DNA of 64,000 bases from Paracoccus aestuariivivens (GTDB taxonomy: Bacteria; Pseudomonadota; Alphaproteobacteria; Rhodobacterales; Rhodobacteraceae), in contig NZ_WMIE01000001.1 in NCBI RefSeq assembly GCF_009711225.1, forward strand, positions 310,001-374,000, written 5' to 3'. Below the pieces are notes generated by a model. The model was not told where the DNA came from. It was given only the letters and a program-made list of their open reading frames with translations, and did not search any database. Made by a program: the position numbers and the translations under genes. Position 1 is the stretch's first letter; each line of letters starts with the position of its first letter. This document shows, piece after piece, positions 1-11,079 of this stretch.

Positions 1-1002
<1,002 letters not shown>

Positions 1003-1113
1003 CCCGCGTGCTGCAACGCAGCATTGCAAAAACTGACATAGTTGAGACAGCAAACATGACCTATAGTCAAACCCATGGGGGGAAACCATTCGCCAACACC
1101 GACGAGGTTTCCA

Positions 1114-1332
1114 ATGGCTATCCAAACTACAGAATTCGCTCCGACGCTGCGCGACCGCGTGGACGCAATCTTTGCCCGCATTGGTCAGGGCATGAATTCC
1201 TATGTCGAGGCCCGCTCGCGTCATCGCGAAATCGAAGCGCTCGAAGCGATGTCGGACAAAGATCTGGCCGATATGGGCATCACCCGCGACCGCATCGTGC
1301 ATTACGTCTTCCGCGACCTGGTCTGGCTGTAA
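1114..1332 (+). CDS. DUF1127 small basic protein inside the urease operon
   Basis: A 72-residue protein with the DUF1127 signature at its C-terminus: an amphipathic helix followed by EAMSDKDLADMGITRDRI, ending in a conserved aromatic tail. The start at MAIQTT is chosen because GAGG lies just upstream; an upstream in-frame ATG at 1075 has no such site. DUF1127 proteins are small, often stress-induced and in some cases RNA-binding, but no enzymatic role is known. Its place between ureC and ureE is unusual for an accessory cluster. A second, different DUF1127 gene lies at 27332. It could be an inserted independent gene or a urease-linked regulator. Confidence 0.8.
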   Translation: MAIQTTEFAPTLRDRVDAIFARIGQGMNSYVEARSRHREIEALEAMSDKDLADMGITRDRIVHYVFRDLVWL

Positions 1333-1357
1333 GCAATCCGATCTCGGGGGTGCGTCG

Positions 1358-1828
1358 ATGAATGCGCCCCTGACCGTCCTGCGCGCGACGGAAATCCTGC
1401 GTGCAACTGCGGCCGATGATTCTGTCGTGCTAGATTACGAGGGCCGCTTTTTGCGGCGCAAACGCCTGACGTCCCGCGCAGGCTTGTCCTTTCTGGTCGA
1501 TCTGGCCGAAACGGTCAGCCTCGATCCCGGCGATGCCTTCCGCCTGACAGATGGCCGCTTGATCGGTGTCGTCGCCGCGCTTGAGCCCTGCCTGCGCGTC
1601 GAAGGCCCCCTACCACGCCTTGCATGGCATATCGGCAACCGCCACACCCCCTGCCAGATATTCGACGATCACTTGCTGATCCGCGCCGATCACGTGCTGG
1701 AAGGTATGCTCAAGGGGCTTGGCGCCCGCGTGACCGCGACGATGGCCCCGTTCGCCCCCGAAGGTGGCGCATACGGGCATGGCCGCACCATGGGCCATGA
1801 TCACGGCCCCGGATTTCATTCCCACTGA
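1358..1828 (+). CDS. ureE: Urease accessory protein UreE (nickel metallochaperone)
   Basis: UreE binds nickel and delivers it to the UreG/UreF/UreD-urease complex. The 156-residue protein has the two-domain UreE layout: an N-terminal peptide-binding-like half and a C-terminal metal-binding half with WHIGNRHTP and a histidine-rich tail (HGRTMGHDHGPGFHSH) that would hold extra nickel. The ATG at 1358 is chosen because the family alignment begins at TVLRATEIL; the frame is open further upstream but that part is a shadow of the DUF1127 gene. Its stop codon overlaps the ureF start by one base, which suggests translational coupling. Confidence 0.93.
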   Translation: MNAPLTVLRATEILRATAADDSVVLDYEGRFLRRKRLTSRAGLSFLVDLAETVSLDPGDAFRLTDGRLIGVVAALEPCLRVEGPLPRLAWHIGNRHTPCQIFDDHLLIRADHVLEGMLKGLGARVTATMAPFAPEGGAYGHGRTMGHDHGPGFHSH

Positions 1829-2460
1829 TGTCCGCGCTTGATCGCCTTTCGCTGATCCAATGGTTGTCTCCGGCCTTCCCGACCGGAGGCTTCGCCTATT
1901 CGCACGGGCTGGAACAGGCCATGGCAGACGGCACCCGCGATGCGGAATCGGTCGCGGCCTGGGTCTCGGACGTTCTGCAATATGGCGGCGGCTGGATGGA
2001 CGCCGTGCTGCTGTCGCTGACCCTGCGCGGTGGCGATCCGGAAGCGCTTGCCGATATGGCCCGCGCACAGTCCGGCTCGGCCGAGCGTCTGTCCGAGACG
2101 ATGGATCAGGGCCGCGCTTTCGCCCAGACAGTCGCCGCGCTGACCGGCAAAGATCACAAGACCCGCCCCCTGCCGGTCGCCGTCGGCGTAGCCGCCCGCG
2201 ATCTTGACCTGCCGCCCGAGGATGTAATCGCGCATTACCTGCATGCCTTTGCCGGAAACCTGATCTCGGCTGCGACCCGATTTTTGCCACTGGGTCAGGC
2301 GCAGGGGCAAAAGGCATTGGCGGGTCTGCATCCGTTGATCGCGCGGACCGCTGCCAAAGCGGCTGTAGCCGATCTCGATGCGCTTGAAACCTGCTGTTTT
2401 GGCGCCGATCTTGCGGCGATGCGGCATGAAACTTTAGACGTAAGGATTTTCCGCACATGA
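1828..2460 (+). CDS. ureF: Urease accessory protein UreF
   Basis: UreF is the all-helical scaffold that recruits UreG to the urease apoprotein during nickel insertion. The 210-residue product has the family opening [24 protein letters not shown] and later [15 protein letters not shown]-like (here [16 protein letters not shown]), both strongly characteristic. The length is normal for the family. It overlaps ureE by one base and ureG by four bases (ATGA), so the three accessory genes are translated as a coupled set. Confidence 0.95.
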   Translation: MSALDRLSLIQWLSPAFPTGGFAYSHGLEQAMADGTRDAESVAAWVSDVLQYGGGWMDAVLLSLTLRGGDPEALADMARAQSGSAERLSETMDQGRAFAQTVAALTGKDHKTRPLPVAVGVAARDLDLPPEDVIAHYLHAFAGNLISAATRFLPLGQAQGQKALAGLHPLIARTAAKAAVADLDALETCCFGADLAAMRHETLDVRIFRT

Positions 2461-3089
2461 GCCATAACGGCCCCCTGCGCGTCGGCATCGGCGGCCCCGT
2501 CGGCGCGGGCAAAACCACGCTGACCGAGCAACTCGCCCGCGCCCTGGCCCCGCACCTGTCGATGGCGGTCATCACCAATGACATCTACACCCGCGAGGAT
2601 GCCGAGGCCCTGATGCGCGCCCAAGTCCTGCCGGTCGAGCGTATCCGCGGCGTCGAAACCGGCGGCTGTCCGCATACAGCGATCCGCGAGGATGCCAGCA
2701 TCAACCTTGCCGCCGTGGCAGAATTGCGCGAAGCGATCCCGGATCTGGAACTCATCCTGATCGAATCGGGCGGCGACAATCTTGCGGCCACGTTCAGCCC
2801 AGAACTGGCCGATCTGACGATCTATGTCATCGACACCGCCGCCGGTCAGGACATTCCGCGCAAGCGCGGACCGGGATTGACCCGCTCGGATCTGCTGGTC
2901 GTGAACAAGACCGACCTCGCGCCCTATGTCGGTGTCGATACCGATCTGCTGCAAAGCGATGCGCGTGTCGCGCGGGGCGAGCGGCCCTTCGTCATGGCGC
3001 AGTTGCGGCACGGCAAAGGCATCGACCAGATCGTCGATTTCCTGATCCGCGAAGGCGGCTTGGTTCTATCGCAACCGGCTGAGACCTGA
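2457..3089 (+). CDS. ureG: Urease accessory GTPase UreG
   Basis: UreG is the SIMIBI-class GTPase whose hydrolysis drives nickel transfer into urease. The 210-residue sequence has the P-loop [11 protein letters not shown] at residues ~11-21, the nickel-binding Cys-Pro-His motif in [33 protein letters not shown] (switch region), and the guanine-specificity motif NKTD near residue 150. It closes the visible urease operon. The next gene is on the opposite strand, and a hairpin at 3144-3169 lies between the two 3' ends. Confidence 0.97.
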   Translation: MSHNGPLRVGIGGPVGAGKTTLTEQLARALAPHLSMAVITNDIYTREDAEALMRAQVLPVERIRGVETGGCPHTAIREDASINLAAVAELREAIPDLELILIESGGDNLAATFSPELADLTIYVIDTAAGQDIPRKRGPGLTRSDLLVVNKTDLAPYVGVDTDLLQSDARVARGERPFVMAQLRHGKGIDQIVDFLIREGGLVLSQPAET

Positions 3090-3143
3090 CCTGCGGGCTG
3101 GTCAGGGTCGAAATCCCAATGATCGGAAATCTTCTGCAAACAA

Positions 3144-3169
3144 CGAAGCGGCTGTCCTACGCCGCTTCG
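3144..3169. terminator. Possible shared terminator hairpin between ureG and amidotransferase
   Basis: A 9-bp perfect stem (CGAAGCGGC with GCCGCTTCG) with an 8-base loop lies between two convergent genes. The stop codon of the minus-strand gene falls in the loop. There is only a weak U-tract on either strand (TTGTTTG on the minus side), so intrinsic termination is uncertain. Confidence 0.35.
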
Positions 3170-3951
3170 CGCTCTGCCATCGGCAGGAAGGGCGTGATTG
3201 CAACATCTGGCCCATCGAACACGCAGAAGCTTTGAACCGGCACTTCCAACCATCCTGTCTCGTCGCTTTCCAAAGGTTCCGAGACGACAGCCCGCCCCGC
3301 GCGGGTGTCCGACCAACGATGGAACAGGGTTGGCGCTTGATCGTCACTGGCATAGCGCAGCGCGTACAGCTTTAGACCGTCAGAAAATGCGGCCGTCAGA
3401 CGGACATGCGGTGTCTCACCCCTTTGACGTGCAAGCGCTTCGAACCTGGCTGTGGCGCGTCGCATCGCCCCTAAAGGATCACCGTCCAACCCTTCGCCCA
3501 AGGCGGTCAGAAACAACGCCTCGCTGTCAGTGGCACCTTTGCGATGGGGATAATATTCGTCGGGGATCATCACCTCGGCGTGGCGGCGATAGCTGTCATA
3601 TCCACCGAACTGGCCGTTATGCATGAAACTCCATTTGCCGACGACAAATGGATGGCAATTGTTGCGGCTGGTCGCCGTGCCGGTCGAGGCGCGGACATGG
3701 GCCAGAAACAGATGAGATTTCAGCGTAGCGGTCAGGCTTTTCAGATTGCTGTCCGACCAAGCAGGCATGATGTCGCGATAAAGCCCCGGTTCATCGCGTT
3801 CGCCATACCACGCCACTCCGAAGCCATCGGCATTGACCGCCGTATGGCATCGCCTGGCGCCCTGACTTTGCCGGACCAGCGAATGACCGGGCCGGCAGAT
3901 CACATCCTCAAGGTAGATCGGACTGCCGATATAGGCTGCCCAGCGACACAT
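3157..3951 (-). CDS. Class II glutamine amidotransferase (YafJ/EgtC-like)
   Basis: A 264-residue stand-alone N-terminal-nucleophile amidotransferase. The sequence begins Met-Cys-Arg-Trp, so Cys2 would be the catalytic nucleophile after methionine removal. Further class II motifs are ADGFGVAWYG, LFLAHVRASTG and HPFVVGKWSFMHNGQ. It resembles the YafJ group and more distantly EgtC of ergothioneine synthesis; no egtB or egtD gene is near, so a specific pathway cannot be given. It faces the urease operon tail to tail. Confidence 0.85.
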   Translation of the reverse strand: MCRWAAYIGSPIYLEDVICRPGHSLVRQSQGARRCHTAVNADGFGVAWYGERDEPGLYRDIMPAWSDSNLKSLTATLKSHLFLAHVRASTGTATSRNNCHPFVVGKWSFMHNGQFGGYDSYRRHAEVMIPDEYYPHRKGATDSEALFLTALGEGLDGDPLGAMRRATARFEALARQRGETPHVRLTAAFSDGLKLYALRYASDDQAPTLFHRWSDTRAGRAVVSEPLESDETGWLEVPVQSFCVFDGPDVAITPFLPMAEREAA

Positions 3952-4016
3952 GCCTGTCCCCTTCCGTGCATTTTCTTAAGCTTGGCACGAAAAGCTTGAG
4001 GAATCATCAATAAGTC

Positions 4017-4307
4017 TTAGACGGGGTTCTCTTCAACGATCACAAGGTCGCGCTCTGCCGCATTTTTGGCATGTACCAGCGCAGCCTGATACTCATCCGA
4101 GCGATAGCAGGCCACCGCATCCTCGACGCTGGGGAAGCGGGCGACGACATTGCGGGCGCGCTCGTTGCCCTCAAGCTGGACGTAACGCGTGCCACGGGCA
4201 AGGAAGACACCGCCATGCGCGGCGATGGCCGGTCCGGCCAGCTTGGCATATTCGCCATAGCTTTCCGGGTCGGTCACGTTGACATGGGCAATCCAAAGCG
4301 CGGTCAT
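4017..4307 (-). CDS. DUF1330 family protein
   Basis: A 96-residue ferredoxin-like-fold protein of the DUF1330 family: [21 protein letters not shown] at the start, a central GGVFLARG and the family end [18 protein letters not shown]. These small alpha/beta dimers resemble dimeric barrel proteins but have no established reaction. The start codon overlaps the alaS stop by four bases (ATGA), so it is the distal gene of an alaS transcript. Confidence 0.85.
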   Translation of the reverse strand: MTALWIAHVNVTDPESYGEYAKLAGPAIAAHGGVFLARGTRYVQLEGNERARNVVARFPSVEDAVACYRSDEYQAALVHAKNAAERDLVIVEENPV

Positions 4308-6961
4308 GCTTTCTCTCCGATCAGGGTCTCGATAGCGGCAATGGCGCTGTCGGCGGCCTCAAGGCTGGGCGCGCCACCTTGGGCACGGTCGGGACGGCCA
4401 CCGCCGCCCTTGCCGCCAAGCGCTGCGGTCGCGGCCTGCACCAGTTCGACAGCCGTGACGCGGGAGGTCAGGTCAAGGGTGACGCCAGCAGCGACGGTCG
4501 CCTTGCCATCGGCCTCGGCCAGAACCACCACGGCACCCGAGCCAAGCTGCGCCTTCATCTCATCGACCAGCGGGCCAAGCTCTTTGCCCGAGACACCCTC
4601 GACGCGACGCGCGATCAGCTTGATGCCGTTGATCTCCTTGGGCGCTCCATCCGAGCCGCCGCCCATCGCCAGTTGGCGCTTGAGTTGGGCGACCTCATTG
4701 GCCAGCGCCTTGCGCTCATCCGCCAGCGCGCGGACCTTGTTCACGACATCGCCGGCCTGCGCCTTGACGATGCCCGCGACCTCGGCAAGCTCGCCATCGA
4801 CGCGACGCAGCGAGTCCATCGCGGCCTGACCGGTCAGCGCCTCGATCCGGCGGATGCCAGCAGCGGAAGCGGTTTCCGAGGTCAGCGCGAACATGCCGAT
4901 ATCACCGGTGCGGGTGACATGAGTGCCGCCGCAAAGCTCCAACGAATAGGTTTTGCCGCTGACGCCCTTGCCCGAGCCGGTCAATTCGCCCATCGAGACG
5001 ACGCGAACTTCGTCACCATATTTCTCGCCAAACAGGGCCTGAGCACCAAGGCCGCGAGCATCGTCCGGGGTCATGATGCGAGTCTCGACCGGGGTGTTCT
5101 GGCGGATGAAATCGTTCACTTCGCGCTCGACCTGCGCGATTTCCTCGGCAGTCAGCGCCTTGGTGTGGCTGAAGTCGAAGCGTAGGCGATCCGGCGCGTT
5201 CAAGCTGCCGCGCTGCGCGACATGCTCACCAAGCGCGCGGCGAAGCGCCTCGTGCAGCAGGTGCGTGGCCGAGTGGTTCGCGCGGATCGCGCCGCGACGG
5301 TCGTGATCGACGGCCAGTTGCGCGCCCTGACCACGGCTGATCGTGCCAAGCGTGACCTCGGCCACGTGGAAGAACAGACCGCCCGATTTCTTGGTGTCGG
5401 TGATGCGCGCCGCGCCGGTTTCCGTCTTGATCAGTCCGGTATCGCCAACCTGACCACCGGATTCGCCATAGAAGGGCGTCTGGTTGACGACGATCTGGAC
5501 CTGCTGGCCCTCGGTTGCGGCTTCAACCGCCACGCCATCCTGCACCAGCGCGAGGATCTGGCCCTCGCTTTCCTCGGTGTCATAGCCAAGGAATTCGGTC
5601 GCGCCATGCTGCTCGGCCAGATCGAACCAGATCGCCGCGTCCTTGGTCTCACCCGAGCCGGCCCAAGCGGCGCGCGCCTTGGCCTTCTGCTCGGCCATGG
5701 CGCTGTCGAAGCCGTCGGTGTCTACCGCACGACCCTTCTCGCGAAGGGCGTCCTGCGTCAGATCCAGCGGGAAGCCATAGGTGTCGTAAAGTTTGAAGGC
5801 CGCCTCGCCGGGCAGGTTCGCCCCTTCGGGCAGGCGCGACAGCTCGTCGTCGAGCAGGCGCAGACCGCGATCCAGCGTCTGCTTGAAGCGGGTTTCCTCC
5901 AGCTTCAGGGTTTCCTCGATCAGCGCCTGTGCGCGGCCCAGTTCCGGGTAAGCGGTGCCCATCTGGCTGACCAGCGCCGGGACCAGCTTGTGCATGACCG
6001 GGTCCTTGGCACCAAGGATATGCGCATGACGCATGGCGCGGCGCATGATGCGGCGCAGGACGTAACCGCGGCCTTCGTTCGAGGGCATGACGCCATCCGC
6101 GATCAGGAAGCTGGTCGAGCGCAGGTGGTCGGCGATGACGCGGTGATGCACCTTGCCCGGACCGTCGGGATCGTTCGAGGTCGCGTGCGCGCTGGCCTCG
6201 ATCAGGCTACGCATCAGGTCGGTGTCGTAGTTGTCGTGCTTGCCCTGCAGCAGCGCGCCGATCCGCTCTAGCCCCATGCCGGTGTCGATCGACTGCATGT
6301 CGAGGGCACGCATCGAGCCGTCCTCGAACTGCTCGTTCTGCATGAAGACGAGGTTCCAGATCTCGATGAAGCGGTCGCCATCCTCATCCGGCGAGCCGGG
6401 CGGACCGCCCCAGATCTTGTCGCCGTGGTCAAAGAAGATCTCGGTGCAGGGGCCGCAGGGGCCAGTCGGACCCATCTGCCAGAAGTTGTCGCTGGTCGGG
6501 ATGCGGATGATGCGGTCATCCGACAGGCCCGCGACCTTTTTCCAGATATTCGCGGCCTCATCATCGGTGTGATAGACGGTGACCAGCAGCTTGTCTTTCG
6601 GGATGCCGAAATCCTTGGTCAGCAATTCCCATGCATAGGGGATCGCCTGCGTCTTGAAATAATCGCCGAAGCTGAAATTGCCCAGCATCTCGAAGAAGGT
6701 GTGGTGGCGCGCCGTATAGCCGACATTGTCGAGGTCGTTATGCTTGCCGCCCGCACGCACGCATTTCTGCGCCGAGGTCGCACGGTTGTAATCGCGCGTC
6801 TCGACCCCGGTGAACAGGTTCTTGAACTGCACCATGCCCGAGTTGGTGAACATGAGCGTCGGGTCGTTACGCGGCACCAGCGGGCTGGATTCGACAACAC
6901 GGTGACCGTTGCGTTCGAAGAAGTTCAAAAACGTCGAGCGAATATCGTTCAAGCTTGGCAT
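4304..6961 (-). CDS. alaS: Alanyl-tRNA synthetase
   Basis: Charges tRNA-Ala with alanine. The 885-residue length is typical for the bacterial enzyme. The class II aminoacylation core is at the N-terminus ([20 protein letters not shown], then [18 protein letters not shown] as motif 1/2), followed by the editing domain with zinc-binding HSATHLLH and CGGTHV motifs, and a C-terminal C-Ala domain rich in glycine. The ATG at 6961 is chosen because MPSLNDIR matches the family start and GGGAAGA precedes it; an upstream in-frame codon at 6994 would add 11 residues. It lies downstream of recA on the same strand but behind a terminator. Confidence 0.98.
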   Translation of the reverse strand: MPSLNDIRSTFLNFFERNGHRVVESSPLVPRNDPTLMFTNSGMVQFKNLFTGVETRDYNRATSAQKCVRAGGKHNDLDNVGYTARHHTFFEMLGNFSFGDYFKTQAIPYAWELLTKDFGIPKDKLLVTVYHTDDEAANIWKKVAGLSDDRIIRIPTSDNFWQMGPTGPCGPCTEIFFDHGDKIWGGPPGSPDEDGDRFIEIWNLVFMQNEQFEDGSMRALDMQSIDTGMGLERIGALLQGKHDNYDTDLMRSLIEASAHATSNDPDGPGKVHHRVIADHLRSTSFLIADGVMPSNEGRGYVLRRIMRRAMRHAHILGAKDPVMHKLVPALVSQMGTAYPELGRAQALIEETLKLEETRFKQTLDRGLRLLDDELSRLPEGANLPGEAAFKLYDTYGFPLDLTQDALREKGRAVDTDGFDSAMAEQKAKARAAWAGSGETKDAAIWFDLAEQHGATEFLGYDTEESEGQILALVQDGVAVEAATEGQQVQIVVNQTPFYGESGGQVGDTGLIKTETGAARITDTKKSGGLFFHVAEVTLGTISRGQGAQLAVDHDRRGAIRANHSATHLLHEALRRALGEHVAQRGSLNAPDRLRFDFSHTKALTAEEIAQVEREVNDFIRQNTPVETRIMTPDDARGLGAQALFGEKYGDEVRVVSMGELTGSGKGVSGKTYSLELCGGTHVTRTGDIGMFALTSETASAAGIRRIEALTGQAAMDSLRRVDGELAEVAGIVKAQAGDVVNKVRALADERKALANEVAQLKRQLAMGGGSDGAPKEINGIKLIARRVEGVSGKELGPLVDEMKAQLGSGAVVVLAEADGKATVAAGVTLDLTSRVTAVELVQAATAALGGKGGGGRPDRAQGGAPSLEAADSAIAAIETLIGEKA

Positions 6962-7058
6962 GGCGCAATCTTCCCGGATGAGCAGAACCCGCAAATAACC
7001 GAGGGGCGCGCGGGCGTAAAGCCGGAACGCTCAGCATCGGAACACCGGTTCCACAATG

Positions 7059-7087
7059 GAAAACGCGCCCCGACCGTGCGGGACGCG
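7059..7087 (-). terminator. Rho-independent terminator of recA
   Basis: On the minus strand a GC-rich hairpin (two 4-bp blocks CGCG/CGCG and CGGG/CCCG separated by one mismatch, loop of six) is followed by TTTTCC. It lies just beyond the recA stop codon and before alaS. Confidence 0.6.
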
Positions 7088-7108
7088 CGAGAAAACGGTC
7101 AAAGCCGC

Positions 7109-8179
7109 TCAATCCTCGGTCAGAGCGTCGTCACCTTCTTCCGAGGCACCGAATTCCAGACCATGGCTGGCACGGATCTTGTCCTCGATCGCGAACGCCA
7201 TGTCGGCATTGTCGCGCAGATATTGTTTCGCATTTTCGCGCCCCTGACCGATGCGCTCATCGCCGTAGGAATACCAAGAGCCCGACTTTTCGATGACACC
7301 GGCTTTCACCCCAAGATCAATGAGTTCACCGACCTTCGAAATACCCTCGCCATAGATGATGTCGAACTCCACCTGACGGAAGGGCGGTGCCACCTTGTTC
7401 TTGACCACCTTGACGCGGGTAGCGTTACCGACGACTTCGTCCCGATCCTTGACCGCGCCGGTGCGGCGGATATCGAGGCGCACGGATGCATAGAATTTCA
7501 GGGCGTTACCGCCAGTCGTCGTCTCGGGGCTTCCGAACATGACGCCGATTTTCATCCGGATCTGGTTGATGAAAATCACCATACAGTTGCTGCGCCCGAT
7601 GCTGGCGGTCAGCTTGCGCATGGCCTGGCTCATCAGACGGGCCTGACTGCCCATCTGCATGTCGCCCATGTCGCCCTCGATTTCGGATTTCGGAGTGAGC
7701 GCCGCGACCGAGTCGACCACGACCAGACTGACTGCACCCGACCGCACCAAGGTGTCGACGATCTCGAGCGCCTGCTCGCCAGTGTCGGGCTGGCTGATCA
7801 GCAATTCGTCAAGGTCAACGCCCAGTCGCTTGGCATATTGAGGGTCCAGTGCGTGTTCGGCATCAACGAAAGCGCAAACGCCGCCTTTTTTCTGTTCCTC
7901 GGCGACGACATGCAGTGTCAGCGTCGTCTTGCCCGAGCTTTCCGGCCCGAAAATCTCGATGATGCGCCCTTTGGGCAGCCCCCCGATGCCCAAGGCGATA
8001 TCCAACCCCAGCGAGCCGGTCGAGGTCGCTTCGATCTCGGTCACCGGACTGTCGCCGCCGAGCTTCATGATCGAGCCCTTGCCGAACTGCCGTTGGATCT
8101 GCGCCAGCGCGCTGTCCAGAGCCTTTTGTTTGTCTGCCGATCGCTTATCGTTCATGTCGAAAAGTGTCGCCCCTGCCAT
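7109..8179 (-). CDS. recA: Recombinase RecA
   Basis: RecA forms filaments on single-stranded DNA, catalyses strand exchange and stimulates LexA self-cleavage. The 356-residue product shows the Walker [11 protein letters not shown] at ~residues 79-88, [12 protein letters not shown], the Walker [10 protein letters not shown], and loop L2 region [17 protein letters not shown]. The acidic C-terminal tail ([10 protein letters not shown]) is also typical. An alphaproteobacterial LexA box lies about 60 bases upstream of the start, so SOS control is expected. A terminator follows the gene. Confidence 0.98.
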   Translation of the reverse strand: MAGATLFDMNDKRSADKQKALDSALAQIQRQFGKGSIMKLGGDSPVTEIEATSTGSLGLDIALGIGGLPKGRIIEIFGPESSGKTTLTLHVVAEEQKKGGVCAFVDAEHALDPQYAKRLGVDLDELLISQPDTGEQALEIVDTLVRSGAVSLVVVDSVAALTPKSEIEGDMGDMQMGSQARLMSQAMRKLTASIGRSNCMVIFINQIRMKIGVMFGSPETTTGGNALKFYASVRLDIRRTGAVKDRDEVVGNATRVKVVKNKVAPPFRQVEFDIIYGEGISKVGELIDLGVKAGVIEKSGSWYSYGDERIGQGRENAKQYLRDNADMAFAIEDKIRASHGLEFGASEEGDDALTED

Positions 8180-8240
8180 GCGGTCCTCATGTTTATTTCA
8201 TGCCCCGCCCTTCGGAGCAATCGCCGCCAGCCCGCGCAAT

Positions 8241-8255
8241 GTTCACGGGATGTTC
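8241..8255 (-). promoter_or_regulatory. LexA (SOS) box upstream of recA
   Basis: The sequence GTTC-N7-GTTC (GTTCACGGGATGTTC) is an exact match to the direct-repeat LexA operator known from Rhodobacter and other alphaproteobacteria. It ends about 61 bases upstream of the recA start codon, in the intergenic region shared with a divergent sulfotransferase-like gene. Confidence 0.85.
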
Positions 8256-8421
8256 CGATTTGAGCAGATTTTCCTAAAATTGCAAGAACAGCCTGAATAT
8301 TCGTGGATCAACAGCAAGACCCGCTGCCCGATCATCACAGTGAAAGGTTAAGAAACAGTTTACAGCGCTCATCGCGACAGTTATCCCCTGCCCGACGCGA
8401 TATCACCAAAAGGCGGCCATA

Positions 8422-9006
8422 ATGTTGATTTTTTGGGAAAAACGGCTTGTGTTCCTGGCGACTCCGAAAGCCGGGTCCACCGCAGTCGAGGCCGCACTGG
8501 AATCACTGGCGAATGTTGCCGTGCAACGCCCCTCGCCGCTTAAACACACGGATTTGCAGTCCTATCGACTCTATATCGAGCCATGGCTGCGCCACGTGAC
8601 CGGTCAGACATTTACCACGGTAGCCTTGATGCGAGAGCCTGTCGGCTGGCTGCAAAGTTGGTACCGCTTTCTGCTTCGCGATGACATCGACGATCCCGAT
8701 CATGCGATAAATGGTGTCAGTTTTGCCGAATTCGCACGCACTTATGCCGATCCTGCCAGTGGATTTCACCGCAAGATCCGGAGTCAGGCCGCATTCCTGA
8801 CGCATGGAGAGGATCATGCCGACCGTATCTTCCGCTATGAAGACATGGAGGCGTTCACCGATTTTCTTGAAGACAGCCTTGATTGCGCAATCAGCCTTCC
8901 GCGCTTGAACGTACCTCCGGCAGTCGATGTGTCGATGAACCAGGAGCAAGAAAGCACGCTGCAACGGTTCATGCGTCGCGACATCGAGCTTTACGCCTCA
9001 CTTTGA
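8422..9006 (+). CDS. P-loop sulfotransferase-like protein
   Basis: A 194-residue protein with a short sulfotransferase fold. The N-terminal strand-loop FLATPKAGSTAVEAALE corresponds to the 5'-phosphosulfate-binding loop for PAPS, and ALMREPVGWLQSWYRF to the 3'-phosphate-binding segment (Arg-Glu/Asp-Pro and a downstream Ser). The acceptor cannot be predicted. It is divergent from recA, and its 3' end overlaps that of cckA by nine bases tail to tail. A second member of this superfamily lies at 33910. Confidence 0.75.
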   Translation: MLIFWEKRLVFLATPKAGSTAVEAALESLANVAVQRPSPLKHTDLQSYRLYIEPWLRHVTGQTFTTVALMREPVGWLQSWYRFLLRDDIDDPDHAINGVSFAEFARTYADPASGFHRKIRSQAAFLTHGEDHADRIFRYEDMEAFTDFLEDSLDCAISLPRLNVPPAVDVSMNQEQESTLQRFMRRDIELYASL

Positions 9007-11040
9007 GACGGGCGTTTCGACCCGCAATTGCTGAGCCACCAACGCCGTCAACTCGGTCAGAGAAAAAGGCTTTGGCAGGAAGACCGAGTTCGGAATCGGA
9101 ACGTGACCTTCGCTGAACACGTCCTCGGCATAGCCCGACATGAAAATGACGCGCGTCTGCGGCCTGTCCCGCAAAGCAGTCCGAACCCATGCCGGTCCAT
9201 CCATACCCGGCATGACAACATCCGTCACGAATACGTCGATGTGCAAACGGTGATCGGCAAGCAAGGATAGCGCCTCCTCGGCCGAGGCTGCTTCGATCAC
9301 CCTGATTCCCTGCAACTTCAGGGCGCGGCTTGCGAATGCTCGCACCGGCGCCTCATCTTCGACCAGAAGGACGGTTGCTTCGGTCTCGAACCGGGTTGCG
9401 ACCTGTGGTGGTGGCGTACCGATTAACGCGGTCGCTTCTTCGACCGGATCATGGGCGGGAAAGATCAGCGAAAACGTGCTGCCCTCACCAAACGTGCTAT
9501 CGCAAAAGATGTAGCCGCCCGTCTGCTTGACAATGCCATAGGCGGTGGACAGGCCAAGCCCGGTCCCCTCGCCCAGTTTTTTCGTGGTAAAGAACGGCTC
9601 GAATATCTTGCTCAACTCTTCTGCGGGTATTCCGCAGCCCTGATCGCGGACCTGAACCCGAACATACTCGCCTGCAGGCAGATTGGCTTGGCCTACCCTT
9701 GTGGCCTCGGACAAACAGAGGTTGTCAGTCGCAATCGTGATTCCACCGCCATTCGCCATCGCATCGCGCGCGTTCACGACCAGGTTCATGATCACCTGCT
9801 CAAGCTGACGTCTATCAGCCCGGATCATGCGAAGCGATGGATCGTGATCAAAGGTCAGGTAGACGCGTTCTCCGACCAAGCGGTTCAACAAATGGGTCAG
9901 ATCGGAGAGCGAATCTCGCAAATCGACAATCTGAGGCTTCAGCGTCTGCTTGCGCGAAAACGCCAGAAGCTGGCGCACAAGCGCTGCGGCCCGATTGGCG
10001 TTCTGGCTGATCTGGTCGAGATCGGCGAAGTCCGGGTCTGCCTGATCATGCCGCAACATCAGCAAGTCGCAATGTCCGGTAATTGCCGTCAGGAGGTTAT
10101 TGAAATCATGCGCAATTCCACCTGCCAGCTGGCCGATTGCTTGCATTTTCTGGCTTTGGACGAACTGCGCCTCAAGCGTCTTCATCGCGCTGGCATCCGA
10201 CAGGACAGCAGTCACCTGATCATCCGTTCCGCGGGTAAGGCTGACCTGAATGAAGCGATCAGGATTACCGCTTCTGAGGTGAAGAACCTCGGATCCATGT
10301 GCCATCCGCCCGCTGCTGACATCCGAGACCCAGTCCGCGATCTCTCTGCCAAGCCCATCAAGATGGGTCGCCAAAAGTTGGCCGGGATGCGCCCCCTCCA
10401 GCAGATCGCGACCGAAGGCGTTGATCCTGAGTATTTGGGATCTGGCATCCAGCGTCAGAAGCGGGACCGGCAACCACTCGAAATCGCATTTGACGGGATC
10501 AGAGGTTTCGGCAGCCGGAGCCGGATCCGGCGCGGTTTCGATTTGCCAAAGCTGCATTCCGCCGTTGTGTAGACCAATAACGGAAAACCGGCCCATCTCG
10601 CCCAGTTCACACGCGCTACAGCCGGTTTTGGCCAAAGTCAGCCTGATATCGTGCCAAGCCTGCTTCGGATCGGCAACACAGTACCCAAGCTTCTCAAGAA
10701 TACTCGTTCCGAACTGATCGCCGTAGCGCGTGGACCACATCTGATTCTGGAACAGAATGGCCCCATCCGGACCAACGACGAAGGCCGGAACCGTACTGTC
10801 GGCCAGTTCCTTGCGCGCATTCAGAAGCTGCCGGCGCGCCACATGCCTGCGGCCACCTATCGCGACGACAGTTTCTGCGACGACGATTCCAACGGCGAGG
10901 AAGCAGCCCAGAAATGCCGACGAGATAAGCGGAGCCGAAGCCGGTTGTGGCACCGCAAAGATCAGACCCGTCAATGGCAGCATCAAAGCCGGAAGCGCGA
11001 ATTTTATTCGAAGCAAACCTGCCAGCCTAGACGTCATCAT
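8998..11040 (-). CDS. cckA: Hybrid sensor histidine kinase CckA
   Basis: CckA is the membrane kinase/phosphatase that feeds phosphate through ChpT to the cell-cycle and motility regulator CtrA. The 680-residue product has two N-terminal membrane segments (~residues 10-60), one or two PAS-like regions, the dimerisation helix with phospho-acceptor His in QLAGGIAHDFNNLL, an HATPase domain (NLVVNARDAM, DQGCGIPAEEL, GEGTGLGLSTAYGIV) and a C-terminal receiver with DVFVTDVVMPGMDG. The start at 11040 has AAGGGA just upstream; an earlier in-frame codon at 11079 is less likely. A TTAA-N7-TTAA CtrA-type site lies about 40 bases upstream, which suggests feedback control. Confidence 0.93.
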   Translation of the reverse strand: MMTSRLAGLLRIKFALPALMLPLTGLIFAVPQPASAPLISSAFLGCFLAVGIVVAETVVAIGGRRHVARRQLLNARKELADSTVPAFVVGPDGAILFQNQMWSTRYGDQFGTSILEKLGYCVADPKQAWHDIRLTLAKTGCSACELGEMGRFSVIGLHNGGMQLWQIETAPDPAPAAETSDPVKCDFEWLPVPLLTLDARSQILRINAFGRDLLEGAHPGQLLATHLDGLGREIADWVSDVSSGRMAHGSEVLHLRSGNPDRFIQVSLTRGTDDQVTAVLSDASAMKTLEAQFVQSQKMQAIGQLAGGIAHDFNNLLTAITGHCDLLMLRHDQADPDFADLDQISQNANRAAALVRQLLAFSRKQTLKPQIVDLRDSLSDLTHLLNRLVGERVYLTFDHDPSLRMIRADRRQLEQVIMNLVVNARDAMANGGGITIATDNLCLSEATRVGQANLPAGEYVRVQVRDQGCGIPAEELSKIFEPFFTTKKLGEGTGLGLSTAYGIVKQTGGYIFCDSTFGEGSTFSLIFPAHDPVEEATALIGTPPPQVATRFETEATVLLVEDEAPVRAFASRALKLQGIRVIEAASAEEALSLLADHRLHIDVFVTDVVMPGMDGPAWVRTALRDRPQTRVIFMSGYAEDVFSEGHVPIPNSVFLPKPFSLTELTALVAQQLRVETPVSK

Positions 11041-11079
11041 ATTCCCTTCGCCTGCGGGAACACGTTTACGCGCCGCCAA

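Noticed and set aside
6425-8263. 612-codon open frame on the plus strand, antisense to alaS and recA
   Set aside because: alaS and recA are certain on the other strand; the frame is a GC-rich shadow without family features.
8346-8360. Second CtrA-like site, TTAAGAAACAGTTTA, before the sulfotransferase-like gene
   Set aside because: One half-site is TTTA rather than TTAA and there is no functional context, so it is likely chance in AT-rich intergenic DNA.
8422-9006. Mobile element near recA carrying the sulfotransferase-like gene
   Set aside because: No terminal repeats, transposase or integrase are seen on either side.
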